Of a stretch of 64,000 nt of DNA, positions 26,434-36,800 are shown in pieces (positions within the stretch are counted from its first letter, which is position 1; every line of letters starts with the position of its first letter). A program made the translations under genes and the position numbers. Source of the stretch: Oreocharis arfaki (Eukaryota; Chordata; Aves; Passeriformes; Paramythiidae); the NCBI GenBank assembly GCA_013398015.1, contig VZRR01009904.1, positions 370,612-434,611 on the forward strand. Reading direction: 5' to 3'. Below the pieces are notes generated by a model. The model ran no database searches and was not told the origin of the DNA. It saw only the letters and a program-made list of their open reading frames with translations.

Positions 26434-27256
26434 CCTGCGGAAATACTCTCTGACCAGTGCGTGCTTCTCAGGAAATAGTGGCCAGTGTGAGACCATTTCA
26501 GACTGGTTTATATACCTGTACATTCAAAAGAAGCAGATCTTCTATGAATGAGACATTTTTGAAGAGGTTTTTTACTTAATTGCATTAACTTGAATGCAAC
26601 CTTGTACCTTTTTGTATAAAAACATTTTGTCATATACGTGGGTCCAGTTATTTTCATAAAATTGATACATTTTGTATATAAGGCTTAGGGGATTTGGCAT
26701 TTTTATACAGCAAATTTTTATAATGAACTTTTAAAAAATTTAACTTTTTTGTTAGATTCAACTTTTTTATAGAAGTGGATAAAAAAAGTGTGGTGCAATA
26801 TTGCAGTGAAGGAGAAGTACTGAGGAAGGGGCATTCATCAGACATTTTCTAAAGTTTATGTGCTAATTGAGGCTGTGTAATTTCAGTGATGCCATGTCTC
26901 AGTGCCACACTTCTGTTGTCCTATGCTCATTTGCTTCATACTGACATCAGAGAAGTGACTTAACAGTCTACGCTCTCCTAGTCCTCTCAGTCACTGAGAG
27001 ACTGCTGAATGTCAGTGAGAGGCACCTTTTGTTTAATTTATTTTTGCCTTTAAAAGGTTTTTTGTTGGACTGCTATCCAAATTTACCAAATCTGAGGACT
27101 CTGGTTTGGTGAAGGGTAAATATTCTTCTGTAGATCCATTTTCTGACACAGTGTTCCTTTTTCCTGCTTTGAAGTTGGTCTTTGGCATTGTTCACTATGA
27201 AACAGAATGTGAACCTACCTCTGCTAAATTCATTTAAGTGTCCTAATGATTTCTAA

Positions 27257-27706
27257 GGAGAAAAAGCAGATTCTGATTCTTCTTTTTCTTTTGTTGTGAA
27301 TGTAAGATCTGAAGACATATCAAAGACCGTATTAACAATTAATAGTAAATTCATAAAATTAATAAAACTGGTTTCAGAGTAGCAAAACACTAATGATATG
27401 CCAGCAACAGAGTTTAAGGAAACAAGATCGATGCAGCTAATTTACTTTTGAAAACTGTTTTAAATCACTTAAGAAGAAAAAAGNGGAGAAAAAGCAGATT
27501 CTGATTCTTCTTTTTCTTTTGTTGTGAATGTAAGATCTGAAGACATATCAAAGACCGTATTAACAATTAATAGTAAATTCATAAAATTAATAAAACTGGT
27601 TTCAGAGTAGCAAAACACTAATGATATGCCAGCAACAGAGTTTAAGGAAACAAGATCGATGCAGCTAATTTACTTTTGAAAACTGTTTTAAATCACTTAA
27701 GAAGAA
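27257..27706 (+). repeat. 222-bp direct duplication around a single N
   Basis: Bases from about 27257 (GGAGAAAAAGCAGATTCTG...) to about 27478 recur at 27485-27706 with no difference seen by eye. The copies are separated by a few As, a G and one N at 27484. Exact identity across a lone N points to overlapping contig ends placed side by side, not a biological tandem repeat. Confidence 0.9.
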
Positions 27707-29802
27707 ACCCAGAGAAAATGAGTCAGTCTAAGCTTACTTACGTTTATACTCAGTTCTTCTTCGCTCAATACATCTTCATTTACAATGTGAAGAATGTCAG
27801 CTTCCATAAATAGGAAGGGCCTCTGTAGGCCCAGAGGCTCTACAGGGAAAAATGGGATCTTACGTGGGCCTGTTAAGAAAATGTAAAACTGTGGTTGATT
27901 TCACTGAAATTGATACAGTTCTTTGAAGAGCAAGTTTAACTCCATTTATAAGAGAGTATGATTTATATCAAGTTACAGAGAAAAGAAAGTAGCCCTATAG
28001 TCTGTTTTAGTTCTGTTCTGGAAAGGAGTCCAGAGTCCAGCCATCAGCAGAAGATTAACTTAGATCACACTCAGCATTTGTCTGTTCCTGCACCTCCTTC
28101 TACAGAAGAAAGATAAAACTGTTCAGTGTTGTGGGCGAACACCTTCCGTAGCTGTGTTCTGGAGCAGTGCTGCCAAACCTGAAGTGTGCTGAGAGAATGC
28201 ATCTTCCTGCAGAAATGCTCATCTTTCTGAGCTCATTGTGTGATCATCTCAGGCAAATGGTTTATTTATGAGACTTAAATCCAGCCTAAAGGGATCAGAG
28301 CACATGCAGTTCTCAGCTCCCAGCCATTTCACAGGAACTGAATGCCCTGTGTCAGAGATATCCTCTCCGTGGGATCTGCCGGCACACACAAGGGGCAGCT
28401 GCTGTGGACTCGAGACTGAGAACAGATTCTGGCCTTTTCAGTGCTTCCTGTGGAGAATGTGTGGGATTTCAAGGAAACTGTACCCTAGGGTAGGCTGCTG
28501 GCTCAGCACTACAGGGGGAAGCGCGAAGAGCACTGGTCACTGTTTGCTTTTATGGGCTCAGCCCACAGTGAGACAGTACAAGACAAAGAGGGAGCAAAAG
28601 CGTGCATGTTGAGAGTTACACATGCCAAAGCCGTGTTCTATGTCCGGCTGCTCTCCCAAACCTACCTAACTGCTTCCACAGCAGTGATGCCAATGCTTAG
28701 CAGTAAAGTAAAGCAGCCGTTTGATTTCTAAAGCTCACACTGATAGGTGTCTGTGGGTAAGTGGAAAGGGAAGTATGTATATTTGTGCTAGAACTGGAAT
28801 GATAGTTGTTTCTCTTGGAGGAAATAAATACCTGTATTTATGTCTACATACCATTTAATTTATTTTCTCACTGGGTAATTTGTCTTAAGAATGAGCACCC
28901 TGAACCTATTGTAGTATCCCTAGACCTAAGTAGGCAATTTAAGTAGTCTGGTCTGTACACTTAGTTTGTACACGTGGAAGGAGACAGGTCATGAGAACAG
29001 GTAGCTGGGGCTTGGACTCATCATACCGAAGCATTGAGCTCCTTTGGTGTGAGGTGACTCACCCCTGGTGAGTGAAAATCATCTCAAAAGAAACCTGTCT
29101 CATTTGAGAACATACAAACACTCTGGAGATACCAGAGTCTGTCCACTAAGGGGACAACTCTGTGAGATTCAAGTAACACAGGATGAATCTGAACCTGGCC
29201 TGTAATCTCTGAACCTTTATCAGACCTTCACTGATTTTTTTTTTGACTATAGCATTCAGGCCTTAGTGAGTCCATCCAAAAGATTAGAAAAAGAAGTTGT
29301 ACTTTTAATTTTTTTTTTTGTATCTCCTCCTTTCCTAAGTTAAAGCATTTTATTACGGGGAAAAAAGCTAATAATTTTGCATTCAAAATCACCGCTAGTT
29401 TTCACTTAGAAAATTAGCTGTATGTAATGGCTGTATCCTTTACTCAAGCAAATTCTTACTGAAGTTGGAAAAGTTCTTTTTGAGCAGGACAGAGGTGAGT
29501 GTATGTATTTTACCGTGCTGTCTCTGTGCAATACAGATGTGGAAAAGATGGAGGTCTTTATATACTGAAATCTGGACAAGCAGCGTATCTGACAATTTAT
29601 GATCTGTAACCTACTACCTTGTGCTTTAATATTTAGCAGCATCTTTGTGGAAAATGTTTTTGGAATTGTACTGTTTACATTTTCTCAGGCTTAGGCATAA
29701 CATGTAATAATAATGACCATTGGAAATAAAGGAGTCAGACAGTGGATCATTCACCTCTGTAATCCAGATTTTCCTAAAAGTAGTGTATAAGTGCCATGAT
29801 GT

Positions 29803-29875
29803 TAGAAAAAAAAAAAAAAAAAAAAAAACAAAACCCCCCCCCATGGTGTTCCNCCCACTCCCATGGTGTTCCTGT
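29803..29875 (+). repeat. Poly-A/poly-C run with duplicated flank around an N
   Basis: A long A run, then AAAC and a C run, then CCATGGTGTTCC, an N at 29853, and a second CCCATGGTGTTCC. The repeated motif on each side of the N suggests a mis-joined homopolymer region. Confidence 0.85.
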
Positions 29876-30879
29876 ATCCATATGGCTGTTGATATGAGCA
29901 GGATGGTCCATAATGTGAGGAGAAAAACATATGCTGAAAAAAACATTTTAGAACTTAGTATGGAAGGAGGGGGTAGAACTGTCATTGAGGGGAGAAATAA
30001 TGGTTCTTGTTTATTCAGTGTTTTTGTCCAGAAACATTCTAAATGCTTGTTTCATTCCTTCTGTGTCAAATGTCCTGCCCAGAATAAAGTGATTCTTGAA
30101 GAAGTATTGACTGATTGACTTGCTCTTTTATTTGGTTTTTAATGAAAGCACTTTTGTTTGCCTTTTGTTTGGTTGGGTTTTTTTTGTAGTTGGGGTTCAG
30201 TTTTTCAATAAGCCTTCTTGGAGGGGCACTGCTCATTCACTGACCACATGGTTTGAGTCTAAGCATGTAATTTCTGCAGTATTCTGTGAGCTCCATGTAA
30301 AGCTGATCACTGAGTCCTTCCTTGGATGTCACCTCCTCTGAAACTACCTGCAAGACTGAATTATAACATGCATAGCATTTCAGGAGGACAGGCAGCTGAA
30401 CTAAATTGTGGGTCCTTCCCAAGTGAAAATCTATTCCATTCTATTCTGTGGTGTTTTCAGTGTCTTCTGTCACCTCTTTAGGCTTCTCCCCTGGCTTTCA
30501 AGGCAGTAGAAGCTGAAGACAGTTTACAACTTACAAGCCCAGCCCTTTTGTTAGCTAATTAATTGGGCTGAAAACCACTTACACAGGAGAAGAACTAGGT
30601 GAAAAATACATGTGAAAGATTCTAATTTTACCTGGGGAGTGTGTGTGTCATATGTGGAGCTCACGGATTCTTAGGTGACTGGGGAATTGGAGAAGCGATA
30701 AAGTGAAATAAAATACCGGATTTCCATACACACCATCACCGCGAGAGATGTGGTGAATGTGTATATGAGGAACAAAACAATGGCAAACTGCCCCATGCAG
30801 CGCCTCACTTGGATGTGTCTGCAGTCTTGGAAGCTTGACTACCCTACGTTCTCCTACAAATGGACCTTGAGCTTGTTTG

Positions 30880-31900
30880 GAGGTTCTAGCAGGGGAGCGC
30901 AGCTACCGTATACCCTTGACCGATGAACGGTACCGTCTCTATCGGGGAGGTCGTCCTCTTCGACCGAGCGCGCAGCTTCGGGAGGGACGCACATGGAGCG
31001 TTGAGGGAGGAAGGGGACACCCGCCTAGCCAGCCAGATCAGCCGAATCAACCCTGGCGATCAATGGGGTGACAGATGTCGCAGCCAGATCGCCCTCACAT
31101 CCAGACATGCGGAGCGTACAAGTACCTATTTATAGCTCAATAGCCCCGGTTCCCTTTACCTCACGGTTTGCAATACCGCCGACAACCCAGTGGCACACCG
31201 CATGGAATCATCATTTTGCAGGAAGAAAACCCTCCGAGAAAAACCAGTTTTTAACCCAGTTTAAAAGTTCTAGCAAAATTCTTTGGGGTGATATTTCTTC
31301 CCAGGAGGCCTTGCGAAACAAGCAAATATGCGGCTTCCTATTGGCGGCTGTTCCGCTCGCCACCGCCCCGTGTCCCGGGCGGGGAGGGCCCGGCGGCGGT
31401 CGCGGTTGCAGGCGGGGCAGGCTGGAGTGCTGTGCGCTGGGGCGCCGTGTGTTCGCTCGGCATCACCGCTTTAACCCTGCGTGTATGTGAGTAATGTGGG
31501 CCCTTGGGATTTCTCTCTTCCTGTTCCCCCCGCCAACCAGTGCCCGTGGCTCGCTGGGCTCAGGTGAGACGGAGAGCCGGGAGACTGTGCCGGGCTCAGG
31601 TCTGAGCCGTGGACCCGCTCCCGGTCCAAGGCTCCCCGTGTCACAACACGGACCGCTCGCCATCTCGTGTCTGCCAAAAGCTTGTCCCCTGGCGCTGCCT
31701 GTCACGCGCTGAGCACGGGACGTGCCCCCGCGTTGGTGTTGCGGGTGCAGAGTGGAACCGCTGTTGGGCTGGTGAATGCGGGCAGGGAAAATCCAGAGTC
31801 CTGGATCTCTGTGACGTACGAGGCACAGCTGGTCCCCTGTCCCGCTTCACCGATGTTCTTCTGGTCCGTGTTCTCCTAGCGTGGGAGCGATCGCTTCTTG
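30880..31900 (+). promoter_or_regulatory. CpG-rich block, candidate promoter/first exon of GSTA4
   Basis: CpG-dense sequence upstream of the first GST. It includes an inverted CCAAT box (ATTGGCGG, about 31340-31347), several GC boxes (e.g. GGGCGGGG at about 31378), and a donor-like site GTGTAT|GTGAGT with GT at 31487 that could end a non-coding exon. Human and chicken GSTA genes usually have a non-coding first exon, which fits the acceptor at 33800. No clear antioxidant response element (TGACnnnGC) was noticed. The left part (30.88-31.14 kb) is unusually rich in CGA/TCG words and may be of different origin. Confidence 0.5.
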
Positions 31901-33662
31901 CACTGATATTCACGTTCCCTCATTCCCCCTGTTAGCCCAGATGGCCTTCATAATCACAGCAAGGGAGCAAATTTTTCCCAAAGTCTCTTTTGCTGTTGAG
32001 GTGTCAGGCTCAAGGGAGTGGACAGCAACCTAGCAGCAGTTGCGGCTCCTGGCTGCAAACTGCCACTTTATCTCCTTCTGATGAAGGGCGGAGAAGGGAA
32101 AAGCACTTTACCCATCACCAGGGTGCTCCCTCCGTCAGATTTTAGTTCACAAGTTGGACTTTCTCTTCCAGTATGGCATGGTAGGCTCGGTCTTAGGAAC
32201 CTAGGATGCTACAGTTCATTTCAAAGCTTGTTGATCCCCCGGTATTTACAAGACAAGCACCCACCATGCCTTTACCTTCCTTTTGCCTCTGCTGCATTGA
32301 GACGTGCTGGGCATCAGTGACTTGCTTATGTTCTGTGACCTGTCCACAGGCCTGCTAAGAGCAGGTCTCCGGAAGTTGCACTCAGGAAAAGCGACTCTTC
32401 TGTTTCTTTAGTTTTTTAAAGTACAAGTTAAAAATCACCTTTGGCTTTTTTTGGTTTTTTCTGTGAAATGTAGCTGTATTACAAGAAGCTCCTGTTTCAT
32501 TCTGTTCTTTTGTGTAGTTCACAATGATACTTTTCTTCAGTCTTTTTGTGTGTTTCTAATTCACTGCTATATTTATCAGCGGTAGAGATACTACTTGGCA
32601 ACGTTTTAATTCCCTGTGACTTACATAAGAGTAGTCAGAGGCCCCTGAGCAGGCATGGGTGGAATAGCCTGGCTCGTTTGAATTCCCATGTTCTGATGCA
32701 GTGTCGTATTTTGTGTTCTCTTTTCATGCCTGTCGGCTAACAAGCAGGTCACTTTGTGCGTGCTCAAGGTCTTTTTCCCCTCTGCTTATGAATGAGCTCT
32801 TGGAACACTGGAAACTGGAGGTTATTGTTTGCATGCCAACAACCTCTTTTTCAGAATTACTTGAACTGTGGATTGAAGTGACAAGAAACCACCTTACAGA
32901 GGGAAGACAGCTCTCAGTTGCAGCAAGGACTTGCTGTTACGGAGTTCTGCATATGAAATGCCAGTATGATTAAATATGATTGCCCTCTTGGCTTATGGCT
33001 CTACAGTGGAATCCTGCTGAGGCCTAAACAGTCTATTCAAAAAATAACAATTAATAGCCTAATTTATGGAGTCATTGAATAACTAAAATGCTGCTTGCAA
33101 AGCAGCATTTGATCATCTGAAAAGTCTATAAAGTTTTGCATAGCAACAGGGTTAATTAATAGAAAGAAATGCAGCCTGTAAAAGGGTAAGTAGTGCAACA
33201 CTCTGAAACTCTGTATTTTAATCTGGATTATTACAGAAGAAACAGGCCATTCTTCTGAAGTTTCTACTGACTGCTGGATCACCACAGCTAGAAAAAAAAG
33301 TGGGAGGCTTAAAAATACATTCCCATGCTTCACCTAAACATGTGTAGAATTAATGTTTAGATACTTTTGTCATTCCTCGATATAAGGTCTGCTAGTTTTG
33401 CAAGCCCGGTGTACTGCCTCTTCTCTTTGATCAAGACTTGGCTTTTAGTGGTGTCTGTGTAACTTTAGTTCTAAAACAAAAATTTTCTAAAAGTTTTAAG
33501 GATTTTCTTAGTGGTGTTTTTTTATTTTTTCTGTTATCTCCTACTCAGCAACTTGATGCTTACTTTTCCTGAATTTCAGGGAGATGAAAAGTCTATGAAA
33601 TAGTTTGATTTGACTGTGCAGCAGTAAAATCAAATCAGTTTAGACTGAAACTTTGCTGAAAC

Positions 33663-33698
33663 ATTTTGTCAAAAATTTAAGTTAATTTTTGACAAAAT
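33663..33698. other. Perfect 15-bp inverted repeat
   Basis: ATTTTGTCAAAAATT (33663-33677) and its exact reverse complement (33684-33698) flank a six-base loop, about 100 bp before the GST exon. It is AT-rich, so could be chance or a relic of a small inverted-repeat element. Confidence 0.6.
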
Positions 33699-33820
33699 TA
33701 ATTTAAATGTTTGTTCTGTGAGTGACTTGTGAACCATTACTCCAGCTGCCATTGGATTTTTAGATCATTATTAACTTACTATCTCTTACAACTATTTTAG
33801 GTAACAAGAAGTTTGCAGTG

Positions 33821-36800
33821 ATGTCCGGAAAACCGAAACTTTACTACTTTGATGGAAGAGGCAAGATGGAGTCGATTCGTTGGTTGTTGGCTGCAGCTGG
33901 GGTCGAGGTTTGTTTCAGAGTTTTTAAATTCTAGCTGCACATTGGTAACCTTGTCTTTGAGGCATATCACATGTTATTAGTCAAAAAAGAAAAGGCATCC
34001 CGAGATGCAATAGTAAATGGACATTGGCTATTCAGTGTAATTACTTTTACTTTAGGCACACAAAAGCATGGCTTCAAGTTACGTGTCTTCTGAGCAGTGA
34101 CACTGTAAACCAGGTTCTTGCTTAACACGAGGATGTCTAATCCTTAATTAAGCCCTTGATTACTGACCTAGAGCTGCTGAGCTGATAGATGTGTTCCTGG
34201 CATAACAAGTGTTTTCTGTGCCAAGTAATACAGCAATTTACTTTCTCTAGTCTTTCTGTTTTCAGTTGAATGCTCACACGGAGATTTTTCTTTTATTTTT
34301 CACTCCACTGCCTGCATCCTCCATAATAAGCTGTAACAAAAAATGTGTTGTGTCTTGCTTCATTTAGATGAAGCTTAGCAGGGTGAAGTGAGCAAATTGA
34401 CCCACATGTGTAGGGAAATTAGAAATCTCTGCTCAGGAGGAAAAATACTTGGGTAAAACAGAGAAAGAAGATACCACTTTGAAATATTTTTTTCTGATGG
34501 TATATAATTTACTTATTCATTTGGTATCTATCTTGGTGGTAAACTGATAATACAGTTTGAGGACACAAAGGACTAGTATTTGCTCTGAGTGCCCTCTTTA
34601 ATACAATAAGCTGTTACAGTACATACAGTTACTTGTGTACTGAGACAAGGAATACAAGTGTTTTAAAAAGACCAGGAGTCTTTATTTGAAGGCCTCACAG
34701 AAGACAGAACTGTCTGCTTCCCTCCATAATTTGTTCCTATGTTTTAAGTCCCTCTCTCTTATTTTACTTTTTTTTTTAAGTTAAAAAAGAAGCTGTTGAT
34801 CGGTACCAATTACTACATTGTTCCTTGGAATATTCTTTTCTCAGCTTCTCATCAGCAGAAATCTGGGTTCTGAATTTTAGACTGTGATCATACTTGCTAT
34901 GGTTGAACATTGGCAGTATATTAATATGCCTTATCTTCTGGGGTTTCCCTAGTATAGAAAGTCTTAATTACTAACAGGAGTGGCACATGTTATGAGACAG
35001 GCTGACTGAGCAAGGCATTTAGGGATTGGTAACATCAATCATTTTCTAATCTCCATGTTCTGCACTGACCATAGACATGTATGGCACATGCAAATACATA
35101 CATGTAGATGTTTAACTTTAGTGTCTTAATCTTGAACTCAGTTTCTCCCTAAGTAACATTGATTGGACCAGCCGTCTTCAACCATATTGAATATAAATAA
35201 CTACATTCATCTGATCACCAGCAATTCTGTATCTTTTTGTTTCTCATCTTGTGCATAATTCATCTTCAGGTGTCTGAAACATGCCATCTGTACTAAACTT
35301 CCTGCAGGGCTTGCAACTTGTGCATTATTTTGTAAAAGCTTTGTTTTAATGCCAAAGAATTTGTTCCTGTCTAGCTCCCAAATTAAAATATCCCACAGCA
35401 GAGCTTTTTTCCACATTCCAGAAAGCATTTTAAGGACATCCCAGACTGTATTGTTGATTGTTTCACGTTAAGTTGCCTGTTCAATATTAAACAAACCATC
35501 CTCACTCCAGTTCTTACTGTCTGTTCTTCTGCTAGGGTTGCCCTTAGCAGCATTTATCAAGTGTGACAGTCCAGGAGATTTTGACAGCATTTCTGTCCTT
35601 GGTGTGTTCTCCCCTAGAGCCATATCTAGAATGGAAGGAACCATGATGTATATTCTTTTCCTTCTGTGGTGCTTAAGAAATTTATCTCTTCTAGAAATGT
35701 GAAAAGATTCTTATTTCCTCTTCTTTCTCACTCTCCTTTGTCAGTTTGAAGAAGAGTTTTTGGAAACTCGAGAGCAGTATGAGAAGCTCCTGCAAAGTGA
35801 GTCCACTTGAAACCTCAAGAAGAGTGTAACCAGACTTAGAGAAGATGTGTGAAGTCTTTGAAGACTGTACGTGACTTCCTTTCCACACAGAAGAAACGGG
35901 AGTAAAGCCGAGAGCTGTGAGCAGCTGCAGAGGCTGGTTTTTTCCATATGTGGACAGATGAAATTGCAAACAGTATCTTTCCAACCTGGAGAGTTTGCCA
36001 TTCTTCTGTTCTCCATTTGTCTACACATCCCACCTGGTCCCACAAACTTAACCATGGGCTTCAGTAACTAGAAAATATGTATCCCAGATTTTCATTTTAT
36101 GTCCTGATATAGCTTAAAGATTGGTCATAAGAGAGAAATCTGTGAATATAACATTTGCTTCAAATAGTGTTTGAATAGTGGAACGGCATTTTTTTACATT
36201 GTTTAGAACTAGACACTTTTTACTCAGTTGAGATGTTTAGTGTGATTGTCTCCACTGCACTTCAGTTTCATTTTAAAAACTGCAGTACACAGTCCTGACT
36301 GCAACTACAGTGAAATTTTTTTTAAGGAAGGATGGTAACCCACAATAATTGTGTTCTTCAGTTTAATTTGTCTGCACCACTGTAATTTATTCTTTGCATG
36401 GAAGAACTCTAGTTTAATACAATGACTACCCACAGCAAGCTCACCATAAAAGCAATGATCCTCTGAAGACAGCAAGAAATTTGACGTGGAGTTACTAGAT
36501 CGGTCATATATTGTGTGTCTTTCCTTTTAGGTGGATCCCTGCTGTTTCAGCAAGTGCCCCTGGTGGAGATCGATGGCATGAAGATGGTGCAGACCAGAGC
36601 CATCCTGAGCTACATTGCAGCAAAGTACAACCTCTATGGGAAGGACCTGAAGGAAAGAGCCTTGTATGTAACAGTATTACTCTTCTTGAATTTAGTATAG
36701 TAGCTCAGATGCATCAAAAATTAATTGCATAGTCAAACACACACACAGAATCACCTGTGGGTCTCAGCAATACACAACTTGCAGTGAGCCTGAGAGGCCA

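Larger units (their letters stand above)
26434..30100 (+). other. CILK1: CILK1 3' UTR and downstream sequence
   Basis: After the stop codon comes AT-rich sequence without coding exons. AATAAA signals occur at 27361-27366 (repeated at 27589 by the duplication), 28823-28828 and 30083-30088. Mammalian CILK1 has a long 3' UTR, so the true end could be any of these. Two single-N join artefacts lie inside, listed separately. Confidence 0.5.
30100..33800. other. Region between CILK1 and the first GST coding exon
   Basis: No coding gene supported. It holds the CpG-rich block at 30.88-31.9 kb (probable GSTA4 promoter and non-coding first exon, listed separately) and a hairpin at 33.66 kb. From 31.9 to 33.8 kb the sequence looks like ordinary intron. 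Open frames in the CpG-rich part are composition-driven. Confidence 0.5.

Noticed and set aside
30900..31500. Antioxidant response elements (TGACnnnGC) upstream of the GST genes
   Set aside because: Looked for because GSTA genes are often NRF2 targets; I could not find a convincing match by eye.
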